A stretch of DNA of 13,866 bases from Eisenbergiella sp900555195 (GTDB taxonomy: Bacteria; Bacillota; Clostridia; Lachnospirales; Lachnospiraceae), in the NCBI GenBank assembly GCA_902492555.1, contig CABUMH010000107.1, positions 1 to 13,866 on the forward strand. The letters are read 5' to 3'. Shown in pieces: positions 1 to 6,832 of this stretch. Position 1 is the stretch's first letter. Each line of letters starts with the position of its first letter. A program made the position numbers and the translations under genes. The notes below the pieces were generated by a model, which was not told where the DNA came from, searched no databases, and saw nothing but the letters and a program-made list of their open reading frames with translations.

Positions 1-102
1 TTTCTCCGGGGAGCCTCTAAAAACGCCAGCACTTACGCGCCGTCTTTTGGCGCGTTAGTACTGCTGCGTTTTTAGCGGAGCGCAAGCGTCCCCCGGAGAA
101 AA
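1..102. repeat. Imperfect long inverted repeat at the window edge
   Basis: The outer arms TTTCTCCGGGG (1-11) and CCCCGGAGAAA (91-101) are exact reverse complements. Inner arms at 17-41 and 49-75 pair over about 25 bases with a few mismatches and a short T-rich loop around 42-48. Together they form one long, interrupted hairpin. It lies downstream of the broken AlkZ-like gene, which ends at 194, and could be a palindromic mobile repeat (REP or MITE type) or a terminator-like structure. No flanking duplication can be judged because the left side is cut off. No gene was seen in 103-193. Confidence 0.6.
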
Positions 103-193
103 GGGGCAGCCGCTTTGCCTGTGGAGAACAGGAGCAGGCCGGGCGCCCAAAGGGGAGGGGGAGAAGGGGATTCGCTTAACAGGGTTTTGTTCC

Positions 194-1101
194 CTACCCA
201 CGGCAAGGCTTCTGAAAGAGGACTTCCATCTTCCGGGACGCGAACAGCCTTCTTCCTGCCGCAGCGATCAGCCTGCAGTCATGCTCGGACAGAGGGCGGT
301 AAGGCGTGATGAGCAGGCGGCCTCCTTCCCATTTCCAGCGGGCGCGAAGCCGCCCATACAACAGAATCCCAGGAAACACGATCCCCGCCTGATTCACAGC
401 GAGCGGGCCGTCCTCCGGTTCCATGAAGCGGCTCCGATCCTTATATCCCATCAGCAGCTGATCAAATCCCGCCAGATATACGCAGGACGGCAGCCCTCGT
501 TCCGCCCGCAGGCTGCCGATATAATAATACGCGGTCCCTTCGCATTCCACGCTTTGGAGCGGCAGGTCTGCACGCCTAAGAAGGCTTCTCACCTCCGTGA
601 GCCGCCAGCCTGTAAAGGCGGCACAGTCCTCCGCCGTAGCAGGCCCGTAATGCGTGAAATAACGTTCCATCAGGATACATCTGGCCTCATCCCGATCCAT
701 CCACACCGGTTCTTTTGGAAGCAGGAAACGCTTCTGCGTCCCCGGCTCATAGGCGATCAGCCCCCGGTCGCTCATTTCCTTAATCAGGCCGCCCCAACCA
801 TTAAATACGCACCCCAACAGGTCTTCTTCCATTCCCGCTGCACCCCCTTGGCCGACAGGTACAATCCCAGTTCCTCCTGAAGGATCACATGAATGGTGTT
901 CCGGTGCGTCCAGACCTTTACGAGCCCTTTGTCCCAGTTATCCTCGGAGAAATCGGACGCGCGGATGCGCAACGCATAGGACGGATTGTTGGCAAACTGC
1001 GCCTGCAGCCCGCACAGGCCGGACACTACCGTATTCCTGTCCGCTTTCTGCAGCAGATACTGGTTCTGCAGCGTATATAGAAGCAATTCCCTTCGATTCA
1101 T
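194..1101 (-). pseudogene. AlkZ-like winged-helix DNA glycosylase (HTH_42), frameshifted and probably internally deleted
   Basis: The start at 1101 has a good GAGGGGG-type ribosome binding site. The first frame (1101-784, about 105 residues) resembles the N-terminus of the HTH_42/AlkZ family. It includes a Q-A-Q triplet in LCGLQAQF, matching the QxQ motif of AlkZ-like glycosylases that excise alkylated or crosslinked bases, and a WTHRNTIHVI segment. The frame then runs into a stop. The rest of the family (GWGGLIKEMSDRGLI onward, through YLAGFDQLLMGYKDRSR) continues in another frame from about 832 to 194. The join keeps only about 28 residues between the GLYLSAKG and GWGGLI segments, where I would expect roughly 70-80, so a deletion of about 40-50 codons with loss of frame is likely. 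A simple sequencing frameshift would not explain the missing codons. Family assignment is fairly secure; loss of function is inferred. Confidence 0.7.
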
Positions 1102-1114
1102 CTTTGCCCCCTCT

Positions 1115-1129
1115 GCGCGCTTTGCGCGC
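1115..1129 (-). other. GC hairpin just upstream of the AlkZ-like ribosome binding site
   Basis: GCGCGC-AAA-GCGCGC forms a perfect 6-bp stem with a three-base loop on the minus strand. It lies immediately before the GAGGGGG ribosome binding site of the gene starting at 1101. It could influence translation of that broken gene. The rest of the 1102-1293 gap holds no supported gene, and no convincing promoter was found there. Confidence 0.4.
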
Positions 1130-1293
1130 GTACAAAATCACGGAAGGGGAAGGCATTTTTCTTTCCCATGCCCATCCCTTGTGTTATTCCGGCTTTCTAC
1201 CATGTTCTTTTTTCTATTGTAACGCCTTCTTCGGCAAAAGTCACCCACTCCGTTCCCGGCCGGCGCATGGCAAGGAACAGGAAGCGTTCCACC

Positions 1294-1331
1294 AAAACGA
1301 AAAACGGGCGAAAGGCGTCCGCCTCTCACCC
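1294..1331 (-). terminator. Intrinsic terminator downstream of metK
   Basis: On the minus strand, GGGTGAGAGGCG and CGCCTTTCGCCC pair as a stem of up to 12 bp with two G-U pairs and a two-base centre (1306-1331). It is followed by GTTTTTCGTTTT (1294-1305). It lies 85 nt past the metK stop. A second perfect 8-bp stem (CAGGCGTT/AACGCCTG, 1380-1407) lies closer to the stop but lacks a T-run. Confidence 0.8.
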
Positions 1332-1415
1332 ATTTCGCTTCCATTTCTTTGCACTGCGCTTCTCCCGCAGCGCCTTTTACAGGCGTTCTGGCCCGCCCAA
1401 ACGCCTGCAAAAACT

Positions 1416-2615
1416 TTACAGATAGCTCTTCAGGAGTTCCACTTTATCCAGCTTCTCCCAAGGAAGATCCAGATCATTCCGTCCAAAGTGGCCGTATGCT
1501 GCGGTCTGTTTGTAAATCGGGCGGCGCAGATCCAGCATCCGGATAATTCCGGCCGGACGCAGATCAAAATTCTCGCGGATGATATCCACCAGCTTCTCAT
1601 CAGAAAGCTTTCCTGTGCCGTATGTATCCACCATGATGGAAGTGGGATGCGCCACGCCGATGGCGTAAGAAAGCTGGATTTCACACTTATCCGCCAGCCC
1701 TGCAGCCACGATGTTCTTCGCCACATAACGGGCAGCATAAGCCGCGCTGCGATCCACCTTTGTGCAGTCCTTGCCGGAGAAAGCGCCGCCGCCATGACGC
1801 GCATAGCCGCCGTAAGTATCCACAATGATCTTACGGCCGGTCAGACCGCTGTCCCCATGGGGTCCGCCGATCACAAAACGGCCGGTGGGATTGATAAAAT
1901 ACTTGGTATTCTCATCCAGCAGTTCCTTCGGAAGCACGGGCTCAAACACATATTTCTTAATGTCCTCATGGATCTGTTCCTGCGTCACATCCGGATCATG
2001 CTGAGTGGACAGAACCACCGCTTCCAGACGGACCGGCTTATCATTCTCGTCATATTCCACGGTAACCTGGCTCTTTCCATCGGGCCTCAGGTAAGGGAGG
2101 GTTCCGTCCTTGCGTACCGCGGCCAGCTGCCTGGTGAGTTTATGCGCCAGGCTGATGGCATAAGGCATATACTCTTCCGTCTCATTGGTCGCGTAGCCGA
2201 ACATCATTCCCTGATCCCCGGCTCCGATTGCCCCGATCTCTTCCTCGCTCATTCCATGCTCTGCGCCCTGCTGCTTCGCCTCCAGTGCCTTGTCCACACC
2301 CATAGCGATATCTGTGGACTGCTCATCCAGCACCACCATCACGCCGCAGGTATTGGCATCAAAGCCGTAATCCGATTTGGTATATCCGATCTGGCGCACC
2401 GTATCCCGTACGATCTTCTGGATGTCCACATAAGCGTTCGTGGTGATTTCTCCCATCACCATCACCAAGCCAGTAGTGGTGCAGGTCTCGCAGGCAACCC
2501 TGCTCATCGGATCCTTTTCCATCAAGGCATCCAGAATGGCATCGGAAATCGCATCGCACATCTTATCGGGATGTCCTTCAGTCACGGATTCGGAAGTGAA
2601 TAAATGTTTCTCCAT
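1416..2615 (-). CDS. metK: S-adenosylmethionine synthetase
   Basis: MetK makes S-adenosylmethionine from methionine and ATP, releasing phosphate and pyrophosphate, in the cytosol. The 399-residue length is normal for the family. Visible signatures are GHPDK (14-18, the ATP/metal-binding histidine and aspartate), GAGDQG (131-136) and GGGAFSGKD (275-283, the flexible-loop signature). The ATG at 2615 was chosen because MEKHLFTSESVTEGHPDK is the conserved N-terminus and a GGAG ribosome binding site lies about 9 nt upstream. The frame stays open for 34 further codons upstream, but that stretch runs through the riboswitch terminator and is not coding. The gene sits behind a SAM-I riboswitch, so its product represses its own expression. 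murA lies upstream on the same strand. Confidence 0.97.
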   Translation of the reverse strand: MEKHLFTSESVTEGHPDKMCDAISDAILDALMEKDPMSRVACETCTTTGLVMVMGEITTNAYVDIQKIVRDTVRQIGYTKSDYGFDANTCGVMVVLDEQSTDIAMGVDKALEAKQQGAEHGMSEEEIGAIGAGDQGMMFGYATNETEEYMPYAISLAHKLTRQLAAVRKDGTLPYLRPDGKSQVTVEYDENDKPVRLEAVVLSTQHDPDVTQEQIHEDIKKYVFEPVLPKELLDENTKYFINPTGRFVIGGPHGDSGLTGRKIIVDTYGGYARHGGGAFSGKDCTKVDRSAAYAARYVAKNIVAAGLADKCEIQLSYAIGVAHPTSIMVDTYGTGKLSDEKLVDIIRENFDLRPAGIIRMLDLRRPIYKQTAAYGHFGRNDLDLPWEKLDKVELLKSYL

Positions 2616-2684
2616 CGTTTTTCTCCAATCTGCCGCATGCGCGGCCTTTTGAATCCCGGGCCGCTTCGCGGGCAGTCTTTCCAT

Positions 2685-2712
2685 AAAAAAAGAGCCCGCA
2701 ATAAGCGGACCC
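2685..2712 (-). terminator. Riboswitch expression-platform terminator
   Basis: On the minus strand GGGTCCGC-TTATT-GCGGGCTC forms an 8-bp stem (two G-U pairs) with a five-base loop, followed directly by seven T residues (2685-2691). This is the OFF structure of the metK S-box leader. Its central CTTATTG (2699-2705) is complementary to CAATAAG in the 3' strand of aptamer stem P1 (2737-2743), which gives the competing antiterminator. Confidence 0.9.
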
Positions 2713-2734
2713 GACATGTAATGATAATCAAATC

Positions 2735-2833
2735 CTCTTATTGTTCGATTTACTCGCTCAGGTTGGCACCTTCCTCATAAGGGGTTGCCGTGGCTTCATC
2801 GGTCCTATGTACCTCCACCACTCTGAATAAGAG
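2735..2833 (-). promoter_or_regulatory. SAM-I (S-box) riboswitch aptamer controlling metK
   Basis: The minus strand carries the S-box core in order: P1 5' strand CTCTTATT, then GGTGGAGG, GATGAAGCC, CGGCAACC, AAGGTGCCAA, and the P1 3' strand AATAAGAG. The two P1 arms (2826-2833 and 2735-2742) are perfect complements. When SAM binds, P1 is stabilised and the downstream terminator forms. When SAM is scarce, CAATAAG of the P1 3' strand can pair with CTTATTG of the terminator, extended by GG/CC past one mismatch, and transcription proceeds into metK. Recognition rests on the known consensus of the family. Confidence 0.95.
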
Positions 2834-2875
2834 ATAGATACAATATTGAATTTTCTTATCTTAGCTACGTCTCTT

Positions 2876-2904
2876 ACACTACACCAATACAGTGCTTCTG
2901 TCAA
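2876..2904 (-). promoter_or_regulatory. Candidate promoter of the metK leader
   Basis: A perfect -35 TTGACA (2904-2899) is followed after 17 nt by TAGTGT (2881-2876), a weak -10. It lies between the murA stop (2935) and the S-box aptamer, where a metK promoter is expected. The weak -10 keeps confidence moderate. Confidence 0.5.
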
Positions 2905-2934
2905 GATGTGGTTCACCCGGAATCCATCCCAGCT

Positions 2935-4227
2935 TCAGCTCACCCTGAAGCGAAACTTTCTCACTTCCCGCTCGCTGTCCACCTTTTCAATCTGAGCGCC
3001 CAATGCGCGCAACTTTTCAGGGAAGTTCTCATAGCCTCTCTCGATATAACGGATGTCATCCACCGTGGATACACCCTCTGCAGCCAGCGCAGCAATGACG
3101 AGCGCAGCTCCGGCGCGCAGATCCGGCGCTGTGATTCCAGCACCCGTATAGCGGGATACCCCATCGATGATCGCGGTATTGCCTTCTACCTTGATGCTGG
3201 CTCCCATCCTCGTCAGCTCGTCCACATATTTAAAACGGTTTTCAAAAATGCTCTCCGTCACAATGCTCGTTCCCTGGGAAAGGCCCAGCGTAACGGTGAT
3301 CTGCGGCTGCATATCCGTCGGAAAACCGGGATAAGGCAGCGTCTTCACATGGGTATGCGTAAGCGGCCTGCTGGCCACCACACGAACCGCATCTTCCGCC
3401 TCTTCCACATCACATCCGATCTCCGTCAGCTTCGCGCTGATGGATTCAAGATGCTTGGGGATCACATTCTTCACTGTCACATCTCCACGCGTTGCCGCAG
3501 CTGCAAACATGAACGTGCCCGCTTCAATCTGATCCGGAATGATGGTATATTCTGTCCGGTGAAGCTTCTCAACGCCGCGGATACGAATCACATCCGTTCC
3601 CGCACCCTTGATATTGGCTCCCATGCTGTTGAGGAAATTGGCCAAATCCACCACATGTGGCTCTTTCGCCGCGTTCTCTATGATCGTCATCCCTTCCGCC
3701 ATGGATGCCGCCATCATCACGTTAATCGTAGCGCCCACACTGACCACGTCCATGTAGATATGGCTTCCCTTCAGGCGCTCTGCCTCAGTAATAATCAGGC
3801 CATGTTCGATGCGGACGTCCGCACCCAGCGCCTTGAATCCTTTGATATGCTGATCTATGGGCCTGCTGCCGATATTGCAGCCTCCGGGAAGCGCCACCTC
3901 AGCCTTCTTATATTTACCAAGAAGCGCTCCCAGCAGATAATAGGAAGCGCGTATTTTCTTGATATAATCATCCTCTATCACAAGTTCATGAATCTGCGCC
4001 GCATTGATCTGCACCGTATGCCTGTCCACGCGATTCACCATCACTCCGATGCTCTCCATCGCCTGAAGGAGAATATTCGTGTCTCTCACGTCAGGCATAT
4101 TTTCTACCAGCACCGTCTCATCCGTCATCACTGAAGCCGCGAGGATGGCCAGGGCCGCATTCTTGGCTCCGCCTATCTCCACTTCTCCTACCAGCGGATT
4201 CCCGCCACAAACCACATATTGTTCCAT
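2935..4227 (-). CDS. murA: UDP-N-acetylglucosamine 1-carboxyvinyltransferase
   Basis: MurA transfers enolpyruvate from phosphoenolpyruvate to UDP-GlcNAc, the first committed step of peptidoglycan synthesis, in the cytosol. The 430-residue length is slightly longer than the roughly 419 of E. coli. Active-site residues are all present: K22/N23 in GGAKNAAL, the fosfomycin-target cysteine C117 in GGCNIGSRP, D305 in GFPTDMQPQ, R371 in RAGAALVIAA and R397 in ERGYENF. The start at 4227 (MEQYVVCGG) has a GAGGG ribosome binding site 7 nt upstream; ATG codons a few triplets earlier lack one. Many Firmicutes carry two paralogues (murAA/murAB, also called murA/murZ), and which one this is cannot be told from the window. 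There is no terminator between this gene and the metK leader. Confidence 0.96.
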   Translation of the reverse strand: MEQYVVCGGNPLVGEVEIGGAKNAALAILAASVMTDETVLVENMPDVRDTNILLQAMESIGVMVNRVDRHTVQINAAQIHELVIEDDYIKKIRASYYLLGALLGKYKKAEVALPGGCNIGSRPIDQHIKGFKALGADVRIEHGLIITEAERLKGSHIYMDVVSVGATINVMMAASMAEGMTIIENAAKEPHVVDLANFLNSMGANIKGAGTDVIRIRGVEKLHRTEYTIIPDQIEAGTFMFAAAATRGDVTVKNVIPKHLESISAKLTEIGCDVEEAEDAVRVVASRPLTHTHVKTLPYPGFPTDMQPQITVTLGLSQGTSIVTESIFENRFKYVDELTRMGASIKVEGNTAIIDGVSRYTGAGITAPDLRAGAALVIAALAAEGVSTVDDIRYIERGYENFPEKLRALGAQIEKVDSEREVRKFRFRVS

Positions 4228-4381
4228 GATTGCCCTCATCATGCATGCGCTGGGCATACAATCTATCCTTCATAAAGGCCCGCAGGATTTGCCCGCAGAG
4301 GCCTCTATGATAACCTCTTGAACCAGATCACCCGAAGATCTCAGCCGCCTCTTTGGGCTGAAAGCTTCTTCTATATGACTT

Positions 4382-4411
4382 ATTATAAACTGTCTTTTTT
4401 TCTTTATGCAA
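4382..4411 (-). promoter_or_regulatory. Candidate murA promoter, proximal
   Basis: TTGCAT (4411-4406), an 18-nt spacer, then a perfect TATAAT (4387-4382) on the minus strand. It would give a leader of roughly 150 nt to the murA start. Confidence 0.5.
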
Positions 4412-4449
4412 AACACGATTAGTAAAATCTGACATATAAATTTTCGGAT

Positions 4450-4458
4450 ATTATACCA
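4450..4458 (-). promoter_or_regulatory. Candidate murA promoter, extended -10
   Basis: TGG-TATAAT on the minus strand is a consensus extended -10. The -35 region (TGGCAT, 4478-4473) is poor. It lies between two better candidates. Confidence 0.35.
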
Positions 4459-4497
4459 TATATACAAAAATTATGCCAGCGAATCAGTCCAAGAGCG

Positions 4498-4525
4498 ATT
4501 ATAACACATTTTTTTAGAATGTAAA
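4498..4525 (-). promoter_or_regulatory. Candidate murA promoter, distal and strongest
   Basis: TTTACA (4525-4520), a 16-nt spacer and TATAAT (4503-4498) on the minus strand. This is the best -35/-10 pair in the 397-nt gap between the M23 peptidase gene and murA. It implies a leader of about 265 nt. No conserved riboswitch or small gene was recognised in that leader; it contains only a GC-rich repeat (CTGCGGGC twice, around 4278-4300). Confidence 0.6.
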
Positions 4526-4563
4526 CCGTTAATTTCTTTCCAGAGGCGACGATCGTTCCCGCC

Positions 4564-4584
4564 CAGCCCTGCCGGGCAGGGCTG
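4564..4584 (-). terminator. Strong hairpin after the M23 peptidase gene
   Basis: CAGCCCTGCC and GGCAGGGCTG are perfect 10-bp complements around a single central base, about 40 nt past the peptidase stop. No T-run follows on either strand, so it may end or process the operon transcript without being a classical intrinsic terminator. Confidence 0.5.
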
Positions 4585-4624
4585 ATACAGCATATCTAAC
4601 AGGGCGCACGCAATGGCACAACAG

Positions 4625-6196
4625 CTATTCCAGATACTCCAAAGGATTCACAGCCACCCCATTGATCCGCAGTTCAAAATGCAGATGAGGGCCGGTACTC
4701 CTTCCCGTGTTGCCGCTGAGCGCGATCTTGTCCCCCTGATCCACATGATCTCCCACATTCACCAGAACTCTGCTCAGATGTCCGTATCTGGTCTCTCTGC
4801 CGTCCGCATGCTGAATATAGACCACATACCCGTAACCGCTTCCCCAGCCGGCCCGCGTAACTGTGCCGCCGCTGCTGGCCATAACCGCGGTGCCCACCGG
4901 CGTAGCCCAGTCTATTCCCTGATGGTTCGTGGAAGCCCCACGGGTAGGCGCATTCCTTCCTCCGAAGTTGGACGACAGCCTCCCTCCGGAAATCGGTCTG
5001 ATATAGGTGGGAGGGACCTGGGTTCCTCTTCTTATAATTCTGGGAACCGCTTCATAATCCACTTCCTCCAGAAGGATTTCCTCCATCATCTCCGCATCAT
5101 TTCTGTAGGTGATAATGCTCGCCACTTTCCGATGGCCTTCTGAAGGCTCCTGCACCACCTCCTGCTGGGTGGTATACCACTCATCCACATCCACATATTC
5201 CACCGGAGCATTATAATTTTCTTCCGCATACACCAGTTCTTCGTGAATTACGGAAAGTTCTGGTTCAGGAACGGTGATGATGAGTTCATCCCCCACGCGT
5301 ATGGTGGAATTCTCATCCTCCAGCCCAGGATTCATTGAAACCAGGTCTTCCACCGTCAGGGAATGATCCAGCGCAATCTGGGACAGGGTATCTCCGGCGC
5401 TAACCTCGTATATCTGCTCCGTCTCCTGTTCCTTAAGCACCTGATCGATCGCCTCTTCCACCGGCGTCAGTTCCTCTTCCATCAGGTATGCTTCCACCAC
5501 TTCCACAGTATCCGCGAAATCCAGGGATACCAGCCCGTAATCGATGCTTTCAAAATCCTGAGGCTGCGCCGGCTCCACCGCCGCGAGCACTTCCTCGAAA
5601 AATGCCCCGACGCCCGCGCTCGCGGCCGTCTCTTCCTGCTGCGCCTGTTCCTCCGTTCTGCAGACAGAAGTGGTAAGCACATTCAGTTCCCTTTCCGGAT
5701 CCACCACAAGCTCCACCGTAAACTCGTCATTCGGATCATATTGATCCAGACAGGTGTTCAGAAGTTCCAGCACTTCATCGCTGTTTCTTAAATTCACCGT
5801 GTAATCATTGATCTTCACCGTATAGGCATGCTGAAGCGTTTCGTACCGGCTCTGTTCCAATACGCCCCGCATATTCTCTCCGATCGCATTCCGTCCGTCC
5901 ACCGTCCCGAACACCACGCTCTCGCCTTCCAGCCTCAGATCAGCCTTGAGAAATACCATCTCTTCTCCCTGGCCTGCCAGTTCCGCCCGCGCCTGCCAGA
6001 GGACATCTTCCATCTCTTCCGGCCGATCCGTTCTGCCCACATAGGTCTCATTCAGATAGACATCAAATACATTCTCGCCCTCAGGCTCATACTTCACAAA
6101 AGAAGGAACAAAAAGGACAGCGATTGCAAGGATGCCAAACGCCGTCATCTCAGATATCGCTCTCAGTTTCCTGTAATGCTTCGTAATACGTTTCAT
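4625..6196 (-). CDS. Membrane-anchored LysM and M23 (LytM-type) peptidoglycan peptidase
   Basis: This 523-residue protein is a probable cell-wall hydrolase or hydrolase activator acting outside the membrane. Residues 17-34 form one hydrophobic segment, a signal anchor. Residues about 262-309 (YEVSAGDTLSQIA to VGDELIITVP) are a LysM peptidoglycan-binding domain. Residues about 315-395 resemble a G5 domain. Residues 400-523 are a complete M23 domain: HQGID (H425, D429), GHLS (H473) and HLHFE (H504, H506), which are the zinc ligands and catalytic histidines, so it should be active. The region 35-260 is acidic and not assigned. Its ATG overlaps the stop of the flavin reductase gene (ATGA, 6193-6196), and the nearest GGAGG is 18 nt away, so translation is probably coupled. 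The domain order is common for Clostridia M23 proteins; the exact cleavage site is unknown. Confidence 0.93.
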   Translation of the reverse strand: MKRITKHYRKLRAISEMTAFGILAIAVLFVPSFVKYEPEGENVFDVYLNETYVGRTDRPEEMEDVLWQARAELAGQGEEMVFLKADLRLEGESVVFGTVDGRNAIGENMRGVLEQSRYETLQHAYTVKINDYTVNLRNSDEVLELLNTCLDQYDPNDEFTVELVVDPERELNVLTTSVCRTEEQAQQEETAASAGVGAFFEEVLAAVEPAQPQDFESIDYGLVSLDFADTVEVVEAYLMEEELTPVEEAIDQVLKEQETEQIYEVSAGDTLSQIALDHSLTVEDLVSMNPGLEDENSTIRVGDELIITVPEPELSVIHEELVYAEENYNAPVEYVDVDEWYTTQQEVVQEPSEGHRKVASIITYRNDAEMMEEILLEEVDYEAVPRIIRRGTQVPPTYIRPISGGRLSSNFGGRNAPTRGASTNHQGIDWATPVGTAVMASSGGTVTRAGWGSGYGYVVYIQHADGRETRYGHLSRVLVNVGDHVDQGDKIALSGNTGRSTGPHLHFELRINGVAVNPLEYLE

Positions 6197-6795
6197 GAGT
6201 TTCGCTTTTCTTTTCCTCCCGCCGGACGCTTTTTCTTCTTTGCAACGCTATAGCCAAATGTGCCGACCTGTTTTCCCAGCCCAAAATAGGCGCCATGGGA
6301 ATAGCAGATCGGAGAGGCCTTTTCAAGATGGAACCGATTCTTCTCATCCATATAGGCATCGTCCACATGCACGCTGACCACCTCCGCAATAAACAGGCTA
6401 TGGCTTCCCAACTCCATCTCCTGACGGACGCGGCATTCCAGATTGACCGGACATTCCCGAATCAGCGGCGCCTTCACAATCTCTCCCGGTTCCTGTGTCA
6501 GCCCGGTTTCCTTCCACTTATCTACATTCCTTCCGCTCTTCACCCCGCACAGATCCGTAACCCGGGCCAGTTTCTCCGTGGTCAGGTTCACCACAAACTC
6601 TCCCGTTTCCCGGATCATGTGAAAGGAATATCTTTCGGGGCGGACGGAAATCGAAAGCATGGGAGGGGTACTGCAAACCGTTCCGGCCCATGCCACAGTC
6701 AGTATATTGCTGTTTCCTTCTCTGTCCGCACAGCTTACCAGGACTGCAGGTACCGGATAAAGCATGTTTCCCGGCTTCCATACCTGTTTTCCCAT
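6193..6795 (-). CDS. Flavin reductase-like (FMN-binding) family protein
   Basis: The 200-residue protein matches the flavin reductase-like, DIM6/NTAB-type split-barrel family. Members bind FMN and either reduce free flavin with NAD(P)H or act as small flavoproteins of unknown substrate. Recognisable stretches are GNSNILTVAWAGTVCSTPPMLSISVRPERYS (about 27-57), the FMN-binding core of the fold, GEFVVNLTTEKLA, the GSHSLFIAEV strand and the terminal GTFGYSV. A lysine-rich tail of about 15 residues follows. The ATG at 6795 was chosen over a TTG 16 codons upstream because AAGGAG and AGGG lie just before it and MGKQVWKPGNMLYPVP is the usual start. It lies 37 nt after the coiled-coil gene and overlaps the peptidase start by 4 nt. 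Why a flavoprotein is coupled to a wall peptidase is not explained by the sequence. Confidence 0.88.
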   Translation of the reverse strand: MGKQVWKPGNMLYPVPAVLVSCADREGNSNILTVAWAGTVCSTPPMLSISVRPERYSFHMIRETGEFVVNLTTEKLARVTDLCGVKSGRNVDKWKETGLTQEPGEIVKAPLIRECPVNLECRVRQEMELGSHSLFIAEVVSVHVDDAYMDEKNRFHLEKASPICYSHGAYFGLGKQVGTFGYSVAKKKKRPAGGKEKRNS

Positions 6796-6832
6796 TTGTT
6801 CCCTATTCTCCTTTATCCATAATCTCTCTCGC

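Noticed and set aside
784..832. Programmed ribosomal frameshift in the AlkZ-like gene
   Set aside because: There is no slippery heptamer or downstream structure, and codons appear to be missing as well, which fits mutation better.
1104..2603. Long open frame on the plus strand opposite metK (499 codons)
   Set aside because: It is the shadow of metK. The translation is rich in H, R, I and L with no recognisable motif, and the minus-strand frame carries all MetK signatures.
2616..2717. In-frame N-terminal extension of MetK
   Set aside because: It would be translated across the riboswitch terminator, has no family similarity, and the start at 2615 has its own ribosome binding site.
2908..4134. 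Long open frame on the plus strand opposite murA
   Set aside because: Shadow of murA; no ribosome binding site and no family features.
4270..4467. Short minus-strand frame of 65 codons in the murA leader
   Set aside because: It overlaps two promoter candidates and has no recognisable family. A leader peptide was considered but nothing in the sequence supports it.
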